From NCBI GenBank assembly GCA_041488095.1, contig JBGPOP010000040.1, forward strand, positions 1 through 40,087: a stretch of 40,087 nt of DNA, written 5' to 3'. The translations under genes and the position numbers were made by a program. The stretch is from DASYPQ01 sp041488095 (GTDB taxonomy: Bacteria > Planctomycetota > UBA1135 > GCA-002686595). This document shows positions 7,511 to 17,709 of the stretch, piece after piece. How positions within the stretch are numbered: position 1 is the stretch's first letter; each line of letters opens with the position of its first letter. The notes beneath the pieces were generated by a model. It was not told the DNA's origin, searched no databases, and saw only the letters and a program-made list of their open reading frames with translations.

Positions 7511-8182
7511 CTACCTCAGCGTGGCCAGGGCCGCCACGTAGGTGTCGACATCCTTCTCGAACAGGTCGACGCAGCCCTTGGTGTCGAAGCGAATCAGCTT
7601 GACGCCGTAGAGATAGTCCACCGGATCGATGCCCAGCGGCTTCTTGTCGACCACGCACAACGTGTGGGCGTAGGTCGGCCTCAGGGATGCGATCCAAGCC
7701 TGGTCGAGCTTTTGCATCGGCGTATGCGGGTCGGCCTGGAACAGGGCGATCTCCGCGATGTTCGCCAGACGCACGAGTCTCGTGCCATGGACGAAGTCGA
7801 CGGCACCGGCGTCGAGCAGCTGGTCCGACACCGGCGATTTCGTCATCGGGTAGGTCGGCTTCTGCGCGGCGACGACTGCGTCGTCGAGAATCTTGACGTA
7901 CTTCACCGGGTCGGCGTCGATCGACTTGATCGAGTCGGGGGTGGCCAGGCGGAAGAGTTTCTGATTCTTGACGTACTCGGTCGGCTTGGTCGGCAGCGCC
8001 GCGCCCGTGACGATGTCGGTCGTCAGAGGGTAGGAGGGCTTCTGCACCAGGATGATGATGCTCGGCTCCGCGTTGCCTAGTCTCGCCGGCGCCTTGGCGT
8101 CGGTCGTTCGGGTGGTCTGGGCCATGGCCGGAATTGTCATGAGAGCCAGGGCCATCGTGGGAAGAATCTTGGTCAGGTTCAT
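7511..8182 (-). CDS. Secreted protein of three degenerate YHS-like repeats
   Basis: 223-residue protein with signal peptide MNLTKILPTMALALMTIPAMA. After it come three ~60-residue repeats, at about 45-105, 106-166 and 167-223. Each has a (Q/L)(K/R)P(S/T)Y opening, a central Asp-containing segment, a basic-hydrophobic strand (KLFRLA, RLVRLA, KLIRFD) and an Asp-rich helix (DADP, QADP, EKDV). The third repeat keeps CVVDKKPLG...DYLYGVKLIRF...KGCVDLFEKD, with C176 and C204, closely resembling a YHS metal-binding domain; the first two have lost both Cys. ATG 8182 is chosen because it starts the signal peptide and has GAGGA 11 nt upstream. Function unknown; metal or redox sensing in the periplasm is a guess. 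It is divergent from the acyltransferase gene. Confidence 0.75.
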   Translation of the reverse strand: MNLTKILPTMALALMTIPAMAQTTRTTDAKAPARLGNAEPSIIILVQKPSYPLTTDIVTGAALPTKPTEYVKNQKLFRLATPDSIKSIDADPVKYVKILDDAVVAAQKPTYPMTKSPVSDQLLDAGAVDFVHGTRLVRLANIAEIALFQADPHTPMQKLDQAWIASLRPTYAHTLCVVDKKPLGIDPVDYLYGVKLIRFDTKGCVDLFEKDVDTYVAALATLR

Positions 8183-8264
8183 GAGATTCAGTGTCCTCAG
8201 AGGAAGTGGGTTGGACGCGGTCCGGGGCCGCGAATTGTAGAACTCAGGGGCTGCCGGGCGAAGG

Positions 8265-9092
8265 GTGAACGTGAACAAGGAGAAAAACGCATCCGGGGCC
8301 CCCAGGCCGGTCTGGGGCCTGCTCTACGGGCTGTGGACCGGCCTCAGGGCCGTCCTGCGCCTTGGGGCCTTCACCCTCGCGAACCTCGCCATCGCCGTTT
8401 TCTACTTTCTGGCACTGCCTTTCTCTGCCCGCAGTCCCACCCGCAGGAAGCGCCTGCGCGACGGCGTGTTCCGCACCTGGGCGCGCGCGTCCATCGCCTG
8501 CACGGGTGTGAAGGTCACCGTGCGCGGAGTTCCGCCGAAGGGGCCGTGCTTCCTGGTGTCGAACCATGTCGCCTACACCGACATCTGGGTGCTCGCGTCG
8601 CTGACAGCCGGGGTGTTCGTGGCCGAGTCGGGGATCGCGAGCTGGCCCTTCTTCGGGTTCATGGCGCGCACGCTGTCGATCATCTTCATCGATCGCGGGA
8701 ACAAGCGGGCGATCCCGGACGTGAACCGCAGGATCGAGGAGGCTCTCGAACAGGGCCACGTGCTGGTGGTGTTCCCGGAGGGCACGACCGGAGGCGGTGC
8801 GCGAGTGCTCCCGTTCCGCTCGGCGCTGCTCGAGCCGGCCGCGCGCGGAGGGCACCCGGTCGCGTGGGCGACGATGGAGTACCGCACCGGGCCGCGCGAT
8901 CCTCCCGCTTCGGAGGTGGTGTGCTGGAAGGACGGTGTGCGTCTCTACGCGCACGCCATGAGGCTGTTGCGGCTCGACCTGGTCGAGGCCACGGTCACCT
9001 TCGGGGGGGAGGCTCTGCGGGCGAGCGATCGGAAGGATCTCGCGGCCGAGCTGCAGCGGCGCGTCGAGGCGCAGTTCAGGCCGATCCCGTAG
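8265..9092 (+). CDS. 1-acyl-glycerol-3-phosphate acyltransferase family (PlsC-like)
   Basis: 275-residue membrane-associated acyltransferase that would transfer an acyl chain to a lysophospholipid or related acceptor. A hydrophobic segment (LRLGAFTLANLAIAVFYFLALP, about 31-52, cut here as an approximate span) anchors the N-terminus. The catalytic H-x4-D motif is NHVAYTD with H101 and D106, and the acceptor-binding motif is FPEGTT at 170-175. Start is GTG at 8265 (GTGAACGTG); a second GTG lies two codons on, so the start is approximate. It is followed 9 bp later by the NRDE-family gene, so the two are probably cotranscribed. The exact substrate (phospholipid or ornithine lipid) is not determinable. 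Confidence 0.87.
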   Translation: MNVNKEKNASGAPRPVWGLLYGLWTGLRAVLRLGAFTLANLAIAVFYFLALPFSARSPTRRKRLRDGVFRTWARASIACTGVKVTVRGVPPKGPCFLVSNHVAYTDIWVLASLTAGVFVAESGIASWPFFGFMARTLSIIFIDRGNKRAIPDVNRRIEEALEQGHVLVVFPEGTTGGGARVLPFRSALLEPAARGGHPVAWATMEYRTGPRDPPASEVVCWKDGVRLYAHAMRLLRLDLVEATVTFGGEALRASDRKDLAAELQRRVEAQFRPIP

Positions 9093-9101
9093 GACTCGCG
9101 C

Positions 9102-9833
9102 ATGTGCACGGCGACGTGGAGACGGACCGAAGGCGGATACGAGGTGCGCTTCAACCGCGACGAGCTCGCGACGCGCAAGCCGGCGCTGCCGCCGAAGGTG
9201 AGCGAGAGGGAGGGCGTGAGGTTCCTCGCGCCCGAGGACGGGGACGCAGGGGGAGCCTGGCTCGGGGTCAACGAGCGCGGAGTCGCGGTCGGGATCGCGA
9301 ATGGGCCGCGGAGCGAGCGCGACGAGGGTGCAGGAGCGTTTCGATCGAGGGGGCTGCTCGTGCTCGATCTCTTGTCGAGCGCGGGCGTCGAGGACGTGCG
9401 CAGGAGGATGGAGGCGCTCGACGCGCGGAAGCACCGCTCGTTCGCGCTGTTCGCGATCGAGCTGCCGGGGGAGGTGCGGATCTGGAGCTGGGACGGTGAG
9501 CAGCTCGAGAGCCGGCAGGGCGGGCAGCCGGGCGCGCTGCTGATCTCGTCGTCACGCGATCCGGAGCGCGCGCGGAGGGAGCGCAAGGCGCTGCTCGAGC
9601 GGATGGTGCACGCCCAGGGCGCCCTCGACGCCGTCGTGTTCGAGGCGTTCCACGCGAGCCACGAACCGGAGCGAGGCCCGTTCTCGCCGTGCATGCACCG
9701 CGGGGATGCGAGCACAGTGAGCTTGAGCCGGATCCGCGTCGGGCCGCGGGAGGTCGAGTTCGAGTATCGCCCGGGGCCGCCGTGTCAGCGCGCGAGCGGC
9801 GTCGTGCAGCGCCTCGCGCTCCGTGGGCCGTGA
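9102..9833 (+). CDS. NRDE / TANGO2-family protein
   Basis: 243-residue protein beginning MCTATW, with the Cys at position 2 as in other NRDE-family members, which have the N-terminal nucleophile look. The name-giving motif N18-R19-D20-E21 is present in VRFNRDEL, followed by GGAWLGVNERGVAVGIANG, the usual second conserved block. TANGO2 relatives are linked to heme or lipid handling in eukaryotes; bacterial function is unclear. It follows the PlsC-like gene by 9 bp and converges on the HExxH lipoprotein gene, whose stop is 22 bp away. Family assignment is firm; role is not. Confidence 0.88.
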   Translation: MCTATWRRTEGGYEVRFNRDELATRKPALPPKVSEREGVRFLAPEDGDAGGAWLGVNERGVAVGIANGPRSERDEGAGAFRSRGLLVLDLLSSAGVEDVRRRMEALDARKHRSFALFAIELPGEVRIWSWDGEQLESRQGGQPGALLISSSRDPERARRERKALLERMVHAQGALDAVVFEAFHASHEPERGPFSPCMHRGDASTVSLSRIRVGPREVEFEYRPGPPCQRASGVVQRLALRGP

Positions 9834-9855
9834 GAGGGTCGAGCGGTCGCGAAGC

Positions 9856-10929
9856 TCAGCGGGAGGGCGCGGAGGGAACGAGCGCCTGGGCGCCCAGGCG
9901 CTCGAGGAGCTCCGGAGACCACAGTGCCAGCTTCTCCGCTCCGCGCTCGTTCCGCTCGGCCGCGGCCCGGTTGTAGGTGGCGAGGAGCCGCTCCGGTCGG
10001 CGCATCCCCTCGATGAGGACGGCGCGCCCGTAGCGCTTCTCGACGATCACCGCCATCTTCCATCCGACCGTGTACCAGGGGCCTTGCTCCCCGAAGAAGG
10101 AGAAGCCGGCCTTGCGGATGTCTTCTTCCGACGAGAGCCGGCCTTCGAGGACGTCGAGGACGAACGTCTGGATCTTCTCGAGGTCGTCGTCGAAGCGGGC
10201 GAGGTCGCGGTCCCATCGGGAGCGATCGGCTGCCGGGCTGTGCTCGTGTGGATGGACGTCGGGCCCTCCGGCGGCCGCGAGCATCGCGAAGCCTTCGCCG
10301 AAAGCGCCGATCCAGGGGAGGACGGCCTGGACCTCGGGAGGATGGTTCGACTCCTCCTTGGGGATGCTCGCGAAGCCGATGTGGTGGAGCTCGTGAGCGA
10401 CGGTGTTCTCGAACTGCTCGCGGGTCAGGGAGGGATCGAGGTAGAGGAAGATGCTGGGATTCGTCTGGGTCTCGAAGACGAAGCTGTTCTTCCGGGGCTT
10501 GACGACGGGAAAAACGGTCGCCCGGATGTGCGCGTCGCCCGGCAGGTAGGCCAGGACGCGGCGAGCGGCCGAGCGGAGGTCGGCCTGCTTCCATTCTTCG
10601 AGGGTCTTGCGCAGGGCGGGCTCCTGCCTGGTGAGGTCGTCCGAGCGGAGGAAGGCCTCGAAGTCGGAGTCCTCGAGCTCGACCCCCATCTCTTTCTCGC
10701 GGCGCCGGAGCCGGAGGTATCCATCCGTGTGGAAGAGCTTCTCCCAATCGCTGCTGGCGATCGGCTCGGATCGCCGCATTCGCGAGACCAGGTCGAGAGC
10801 CACTTCGGCCTCGTCCACATCGGTCCGGAGTTCGACGCGATCGTGCGTCTCGGGGCTGCGGCCGGCGTGCGCGCAAGCCACCAACGAGGAAATCAGAATC
10901 GAAGTGATGACGACTCGCGGCAGCTTCAT
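9856..10929 (-). CDS. Zinc-dependent peptidase-like lipoprotein (DUF5700 type)
   Basis: 357-residue protein. The N-terminus MKLPRVVITSILISSLVAC has a lipobox (LVAC, Cys19), so it is probably a lipoprotein on the outer face of a membrane. A zinc site HELHH is at 179-183, with a likely third ligand E212 in GEGFAML, the arrangement I associate with the DUF5700 'putative zinc-dependent peptidase' group. The long acidic and basic helical region before it (30-125) is typical of that group. ATG 10929 is preferred to an adjacent GTG at 10932. No strong ribosome-binding site. Substrate unknown. It lies 31 bp upstream of nothing on the same strand; the next minus-strand gene ends at 10961. Confidence 0.75.
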   Translation of the reverse strand: MKLPRVVITSILISSLVACAHAGRSPETHDRVELRTDVDEAEVALDLVSRMRRSEPIASSDWEKLFHTDGYLRLRRREKEMGVELEDSDFEAFLRSDDLTRQEPALRKTLEEWKQADLRSAARRVLAYLPGDAHIRATVFPVVKPRKNSFVFETQTNPSIFLYLDPSLTREQFENTVAHELHHIGFASIPKEESNHPPEVQAVLPWIGAFGEGFAMLAAAGGPDVHPHEHSPAADRSRWDRDLARFDDDLEKIQTFVLDVLEGRLSSEEDIRKAGFSFFGEQGPWYTVGWKMAVIVEKRYGRAVLIEGMRRPERLLATYNRAAAERNERGAEKLALWSPELLERLGAQALVPSAPSR

Positions 10930-10960
10930 CACGTGCAGCCCCGCCCTCGAGGGAACTGTC

Positions 10961-12031
10961 CTACACCCTCGCCGCGACCGAGCGCACTTCCGCCGCGACC
11001 AGGTTCCCCACCTCGTTCGTGGGATGGTCGCCGGTGCCGACGCCCTTCAACCTCCGCGAGCTCAGAAGATCGATCACCGCCCTCTCGATCGCCGCGGCCG
11101 CCGCTTTCTCGCCCAGGTAGTCGCACATCATCGACGCCGCCATGATCGCCGCCACCGGGCACGCTACGTTCTTCCCCGCGTACTTCGGCGCCGATCCATG
11201 GATCGGCTCGAACAGGCTCACCTTCCCCGGATGGATGTTCGCCGATGCCGCGATCCCCATCCCCCCCTGGATCATCGCGCCGAGGTCCGTGATGATGTCG
11301 CCGAACAGGTTCGTCGTCACCGCGACGTCGAACCACTCCGGGTTCTTGACCATCCACATGCACGCCGCGTCGATGTAGGCGTGATCGGTCTTGACGTCGG
11401 GATACTCCTTCGCGACCTCGGCGAACGTGCGCGTCCACAGGTCCTGCGCCGCCACCGCGTTCGTCTTGTCGATCAGCAGGAGCTTCCTGTGCTTGTTCCG
11501 CGCCCGCGTCAGATCGAACGCGAACCGGATGATCCTCTCCGTCCCCTTCCGCGTGTAGCGCATCGGCTGCGACGCGACCTCGTCCGGACCGCCCTTGCCC
11601 GTGAACTCTGCCTTCGTCGTGTAGGCGTCCTCGGTGTTCTCGCGGACGATCACCATGTCGACGTCCTCGGGCCGCTTGTCCTTCAGCGGGCACAACCGCG
11701 CGTCGTACAACTTGACCGGCCGCAGGTTGACGTACAGGTCGAGCCCCACGCGCATGCGCATGATCACCCCGCGCTCGACCAGGCCCACCGGAGCCCGCGG
11801 ATCGCCGATCGCCCCCAGGAACACCGCCTGCATCCCGCGGACCTCCTCGAAGGCCGCGTCCGGGAACAGCTGCTTGGTCGCGAGCCAGTGCTCGGTCCCG
11901 AACGGATAGGCCCTCCGCCGCGTGCGGAAGCCGTACACCTCCGCGGCCGCGTCGAGGACCTTCAGCGCCTCCCGCGTCACCTCGGGCCCGATGCCGTCGC
12001 CGGCGATCACTGCGATGTCGTATTCGGCCAT
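10961..12031 (-). CDS. Isocitrate/isopropylmalate dehydrogenase family (beta-decarboxylating)
   Basis: 356-residue NAD(P)-dependent beta-hydroxyacid oxidative decarboxylase. It starts IAVIAGDGIGPEV. Substrate and metal motifs are RVGLDLYVNLRPVK, RENTEDAY, DKTNAV and NLFGDIITDLGA, and the cofactor region is EPIHGSAPKYAGKN. RENTEDAY is closer to isocitrate, tartrate or homoisocitrate enzymes than to the RELTGG of classical LeuB, so the substrate is open. The gene follows the aconitase-family gene by 28 bp; the pair would perform consecutive isomerisation and oxidative decarboxylation, as in leucine, lysine or TCA pathways. ATG 12031 is supported by the conserved N-terminal strand starting five residues in. 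Confidence 0.9.
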   Translation of the reverse strand: MAEYDIAVIAGDGIGPEVTREALKVLDAAAEVYGFRTRRRAYPFGTEHWLATKQLFPDAAFEEVRGMQAVFLGAIGDPRAPVGLVERGVIMRMRVGLDLYVNLRPVKLYDARLCPLKDKRPEDVDMVIVRENTEDAYTTKAEFTGKGGPDEVASQPMRYTRKGTERIIRFAFDLTRARNKHRKLLLIDKTNAVAAQDLWTRTFAEVAKEYPDVKTDHAYIDAACMWMVKNPEWFDVAVTTNLFGDIITDLGAMIQGGMGIAASANIHPGKVSLFEPIHGSAPKYAGKNVACPVAAIMAASMMCDYLGEKAAAAAIERAVIDLLSSRRLKGVGTGDHPTNEVGNLVAAEVRSVAARV

Positions 12032-12059
12032 CTCGTCCGTCTCGTGTTCCCGCTCCGCC

Positions 12060-14066
<2,007 letters not shown>

Positions 14067-14074
14067 GGCGTTAC

Positions 14075-15280
14075 TCAGGCCCGCGGGTTCTCGATCAGCA
14101 CGGCGATGCCCTGCCCTCCGCCGATGCAGGCCGAGGCCACGCCGTAGCGCTTGCCCGTGAGGCGCAGCTCGTGCATCAGCGTCAGGACGAGGCGCGTCCC
14201 GGTCGCGCCAAGGGGGTGGCCGAGGGCGATCGCACCGCCGTTGACGTTGCAGCGCTCGCGGTCGAGCTCGAGCTCCTTCTCGCAGCCGAGGTACTGGGCC
14301 GAGAAGGCCTCGTTGATCTCGATGCGATCGACATCGCGGAGGGAGACCTTGGCCCGGTCGAGGCAGCGGCGGATCGCGGGCACCGGACCGAGGCCCATCT
14401 CGCTCGGATCGACGCCGACGTAGGCCCAGGCGACGATCCGCGCCCACACGTCGAGCTGGTCGGCTTGGGCGCGCCCGGACGTGGTCAGGACGACCGCGGC
14501 GGCGCCGTCGACGATGCCGCTGGCGTTGCCGGCGGTCACCGTGCCGTCCTTGCCGAAGGACGCGCGCAGCCTGGCCAGGCCTTCGAGAGTCGTCTCGGGC
14601 TTGATGTGATCGTCGCTGGCGACGAGCTCGTCGCCCTTGCGGGTCTTGACGGTCACGGGCTCGATCTCGGCGGCGAAACGGCCGGACTGGACCGCGGCCG
14701 CGCCGAGCTTGTGGCTGCGCAGCGCGTACTCGTCCTGCTGCTCGCGGGTGATCCCGAGGCGCTTCGCGACCTTCTCGGCCGTCTGCGCCATCATCAGCCC
14801 CGGCACCGGATCGAGCAGCGCGCCGAAGAGCGTGTCGACGAGCTGCGGGCTCTGGCCGAAGGGGATGCCCTGCCGCGTTCCGTACAGCGCGTAGGGCGCC
14901 TGGCTCATGTTCTCCATGCCGCCGGCGAGGACGGTCCTGGCCTCGCCGAGGAGGATCATCTGCGCGCCGCTGACGATCGACTGGATGCCGGACCCGCACA
15001 GGCGGTTCACGGTCAGCGCGCCCGTTTCCTTGGGTATCCCGGCCTTCAGGCCGACGTGCCGCGCGCCGTAGATCGCATCGATCGAGGTCTGGAGCGCGTT
15101 GCCGACGACGACGTGCTCGACCGAGGCCGGGTCGACCTTCGAGCGAGCGAGCGCCGCCTTGGCCGCGTGCGCGCCGAGGTCGATCGCGCTCGTGTCCTTG
15201 AGCTTCCCGAAGCCCGGCGTCCCGACGTACTCGCACATCGGCGTGCGGGCGCCTCCGACGATGACCACTTGTTCACTCAT
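14075..15280 (-). CDS. Acetyl-CoA acetyltransferase (thiolase)
   Basis: 401-residue thiolase that would interconvert acetyl-CoA and acetoacetyl-CoA, or cleave longer 3-ketoacyl-CoA. The acyl-accepting nucleophile is C95 in NRLCGSG, the catalytic His is H355 in GGAIALGHPLGATG, and the proton-shuttling Cys is C385 in SACIGGGQG. Opening VVIVGGARTPM is canonical. Upstream AGGAGG lies about 13 nt before ATG 15280. It sits in a gene run with the enoyl-CoA hydratase and 3-hydroxyacyl-CoA dehydrogenase, giving a complete set for beta-oxidation or its reverse between crotonyl-CoA and acetyl-CoA. A second thiolase is encoded at 20400-21656. Confidence 0.94.
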   Translation of the reverse strand: MSEQVVIVGGARTPMCEYVGTPGFGKLKDTSAIDLGAHAAKAALARSKVDPASVEHVVVGNALQTSIDAIYGARHVGLKAGIPKETGALTVNRLCGSGIQSIVSGAQMILLGEARTVLAGGMENMSQAPYALYGTRQGIPFGQSPQLVDTLFGALLDPVPGLMMAQTAEKVAKRLGITREQQDEYALRSHKLGAAAVQSGRFAAEIEPVTVKTRKGDELVASDDHIKPETTLEGLARLRASFGKDGTVTAGNASGIVDGAAAVVLTTSGRAQADQLDVWARIVAWAYVGVDPSEMGLGPVPAIRRCLDRAKVSLRDVDRIEINEAFSAQYLGCEKELELDRERCNVNGGAIALGHPLGATGTRLVLTLMHELRLTGKRYGVASACIGGGQGIAVLIENPRA

Positions 15281-15333
15281 GTTCTCGGTTCGGCCTCCTC
15301 ATGAGCCCCTCACAAGCCCTGCGGATCGGGAGT

Positions 15334-15353
15334 GGCTCCCCGCCCGGGGAGTC
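15334..15353 (-). other. Intergenic hairpin between the hydratase and thiolase genes
   Basis: The perfect 6-bp inverted repeat ctcccc/ggggag (15336-15341 with 15346-15351), extended to 8 bp with a G-T pair, encloses gccc. It lies in the 93-bp gap between the thiolase start and the hydratase stop on the minus strand. There is no T-run, so it may be an mRNA processing or stability element rather than a terminator. Confidence 0.35.
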
Positions 15354-15373
15354 CTCGATCGACGCGGCGGGAA

Positions 15374-16156
15374 TCAGCGTCCCTGGAACGCGGGCTTGCG
15401 TTTCTCCAGGAAAGCGGCCATGCCCTCGCGCATGTCGGCTGTCGTCGCGGCCAGGGCGAACATGTCGCTCTCGATGATCTCGCCTTCAGGCTGGCTCATG
15501 TTCATGCCGCGACGGATGGTCTCGAGGGCGAGGCGGACGGCGACCGGGCCCCGGGAGAGGAGGGTCTCGACCAGCTTCATCGTACCCTCGCGCAGCGCCT
15601 CCGGGGCGAAGATGCGGTTCGCGACGCCCACGCGGTGGGCTTCCTCGGCCGAGAACAGGTCGCCGGTGAGGACCCACTCGCGGGCGACGCCGGGACCGGC
15701 GATGCGCGCGAGGCGCTGCGTGCCGCCGTAGCCCGGGATGATGCCGAGCGAGACCTCGGGGAGGCCGAACTTCGCCGTCGTGGCGGCCGTCCGCAGCGTG
15801 CACGCGAGCGCGAGCTCGCAGCCGCCGCCGAGCGCGTAGCCGTTGACCATGGCGACCGAGGGCTTGGTCATGCGCTCGAGACGCGCGAACACCTGCTGGC
15901 CGGAGTAGGCCAGGTCTTTCGCCTGGAGCGGCTGCATCTTGGCGAGCTCGTTGATGTCCGCGCCGGCGACGAAGGCCTTCTCGCCCGCGCCCGTGACGAC
16001 CAGGCAGCGCGCCGCGGCGTCGGCCTCGATCTCGTCGAAGGCCGCCGCCAGCTCGCGCAGGGTCGTCCCGTTCAGCGCGTTCATCACCTTGGGACGGTTG
16101 ACCGTCACGATGGCGACGGCGCCGGTCCTCTCGAGGAGGATGTTCTCGAAACCCAC
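15374..16156 (-). CDS. Enoyl-CoA hydratase (crotonase family)
   Basis: 260-residue crotonase-fold protein that would hydrate 2-enoyl-CoA to 3-hydroxyacyl-CoA. Oxyanion-hole segment AFVAGADINEL is at 61-71 and NGYALGGGCELALACT at 105-120. Both catalytic Glu are present, E114 and E134 (GLPEVSLG), at the canonical 20-residue spacing, so hydratase rather than isomerase-only activity is expected. The start is GTG at 16156: AGGAGAG stands just upstream and overlaps the stop codon of the preceding cyclophilin gene, implying translational coupling; the protein then begins with the usual short strand before NILLERTG. Normal family length. Confidence 0.93.
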   Translation of the reverse strand: MGFENILLERTGAVAIVTVNRPKVMNALNGTTLRELAAAFDEIEADAAARCLVVTGAGEKAFVAGADINELAKMQPLQAKDLAYSGQQVFARLERMTKPSVAMVNGYALGGGCELALACTLRTAATTAKFGLPEVSLGIIPGYGGTQRLARIAGPGVAREWVLTGDLFSAEEAHRVGVANRIFAPEALREGTMKLVETLLSRGPVAVRLALETIRRGMNMSQPEGEIIESDMFALAATTADMREGMAAFLEKRKPAFQGR

Positions 16157-16167
16157 GGGTCTCTCTC

Positions 16168-16695
16168 CTACTTCGTGGTCACCTTGACGACCGAGGCCTT
16201 CACGATCCTCTGCGGCTCGTTGGGCTTGTCCTGCGATATTCGCTTGACGTTGGCGATTCTGTCGACGACATCGAGGCCGCTGACGAGCTTGCCGAAGCAA
16301 GAGTACTGCCGGTCGAGGCTCGGGTAGGCCTTGTGCATGATGAAGAATTGGCACGAGGCCGAGTTCGGGTCGCTCGATCGCGCCATGGAGATCACGCCCG
16401 GCACGTGCTTGCGGTCGTTGAACTCGGCCTTGAGCCTGCGAGGGCCGTCGCCCGTGCCGTCGCCCTTGGGGTCGCCACCCTGGATCATGAAGCCGGGGAT
16501 CACGCGGTGGAAGGTCTTGCCGTCGTAGAAACCCGTGTGGCACAGATCGAGAAAGTTGCGCACGTGATTGGGGGCGACATCCGGCCAGAACTCGAGCTCC
16601 ATGCTCCCGGACACCGTCTCGAGCACGACATGGAACCCCGTCAGATCGGTGATGGGCATCTTGATGAAATCCAATCCCTTTTCGGCCGGGTGCAT
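16168..16695 (-). CDS. Peptidyl-prolyl cis-trans isomerase, cyclophilin type, no signal peptide
   Basis: 175-residue cyclophilin. Active-site segments are FHRVIPGFMIQGGDP (catalytic Arg, Phe and Gln) and GVISMARSSDPNSASCQFFI. It has no signal peptide and should be cytoplasmic. It begins MHPAEKGLDFIKMPITDL, and that lead-in matches the linker PADKGLDFMKIPVADL ahead of the cyclophilin domain in the next gene upstream, so the two are tandem paralogs and this copy looks like a version lacking the export signal and N-terminal domain. AGGAGG stands about 8 nt upstream of ATG 16695. It is embedded among fatty-acid genes, with the hydratase starting 11 bp after its stop. Confidence 0.92.
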   Translation of the reverse strand: MHPAEKGLDFIKMPITDLTGFHVVLETVSGSMELEFWPDVAPNHVRNFLDLCHTGFYDGKTFHRVIPGFMIQGGDPKGDGTGDGPRRLKAEFNDRKHVPGVISMARSSDPNSASCQFFIMHKAYPSLDRQYSCFGKLVSGLDVVDRIANVKRISQDKPNEPQRIVKASVVKVTTK

Positions 16696-16749
16696 CTCGC
16701 TGTCCTCCTCTCTGCTTGGGCCCCGTCGTCAGGTCCGGAGAGCGTCCTG

Positions 16750-17709
16750 CTACTTCCCAGCCGGCGAGGGCGCGGGAGCCTTGACCACGACCGCCGCCAG
16801 GATCTTCTGTGGTTCGCTTGGACGGACGGTCGAATCCGGTGCCACGGTTCCCTTCGCATTCGCGATCGCTTCCAGGGTCTCGAAGCCGTTGACCAGCAGG
16901 CCGAAGGCACTGTACTTGCCGTCCAGACCCGGATTCTCAGCGTTCATGATGAAGAACTGTGAGGAGCCCGATGCGGGGTCGGATCCGCGCGCCATCGAGA
17001 GCACGCCTCGGACGTGCTTCTTGCTGTTGAACTCCGGTCCGAGCATGCGCGGGCCTTGCCCTTGACCCCAACGCGTGACGTCGGAGCCCTTCGTGTTTGG
17101 ATCTCCGCCTTGGATCATGAACTTGGCGCCGACGCGGTGGAAGAGCGTCCCGTTGTAGAAGCCCGTGTAGGACAGGTCCAGGAAGTTGCGAACGTGATTC
17201 GGTGCCACGTCGGGCCAGAACTCGACCTCCATGTTGCCGCGGTTCGTCTGCAGCAGCACGCGGTACTTCGACAGGTCTGCGACGGGGATCTTCATGAAGT
17301 CCAGACCCTTGTCCGCCGGTTGCCTGAATCGCACCCCCTTCTCCTCGCTGGCGACGAACTCCAGGCCGTATCCGAACTTGAAATCCTTGCCGTCGAAACC
17401 CTTGCAGGACTCGATGAGTGGCCCGACGTCGAGGTCGAGCGAGAGCCGCGCGTTGGGCAGGAGCGTGAGCGTGCCCGCCGAGCGCTTGTCCACGAGAGGC
17501 TTCCCGTTCACGGTGAAGGCGGACGACTCCAGCATCCATGCGGGCAACGACGCGCCGTCCTTCGGGGCCACGATCTCCACGTGCACAGTCAGGCCCCCGC
17601 CGCCGAGGAAGCTCTCCGGCGCGGTCCACTCGACCTTCGGTTTCGTGTCTTGGGGAATGGGACCGGAGCCGGACGCGCCAGCCAACAGGATGAGGTTCGT
17701 GAGGATCAC
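16750..17709 (-). CDS. Secreted cyclophilin with N-terminal extension
   Basis: Predicted 319-residue exported peptidyl-prolyl isomerase. An N-terminal hydrophobic segment (ILTNLILLAGASG) is followed by a ~135-residue domain I cannot name, containing the possible beta strands LTVHVEIVAP and LLPNARLSLDLDV, then the linker PADKGLDFMKIPVADL and the cyclophilin domain with FHRVGAKFMIQGGDP and VLSMARGSDPASGSSQFFI. GTG 17709 is chosen because it overlaps the TGA of the upstream dehydrogenase as GTGA and has AAGGAG 10 nt ahead; ATG 17730 would add MARRQAA and give a better charged n-region, so it remains possible. Tandem paralog of the next gene. Confidence 0.85.
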   Translation of the reverse strand: MILTNLILLAGASGSGPIPQDTKPKVEWTAPESFLGGGGLTVHVEIVAPKDGASLPAWMLESSAFTVNGKPLVDKRSAGTLTLLPNARLSLDLDVGPLIESCKGFDGKDFKFGYGLEFVASEEKGVRFRQPADKGLDFMKIPVADLSKYRVLLQTNRGNMEVEFWPDVAPNHVRNFLDLSYTGFYNGTLFHRVGAKFMIQGGDPNTKGSDVTRWGQGQGPRMLGPEFNSKKHVRGVLSMARGSDPASGSSQFFIMNAENPGLDGKYSAFGLLVNGFETLEAIANAKGTVAPDSTVRPSEPQKILAAVVVKAPAPSPAGK

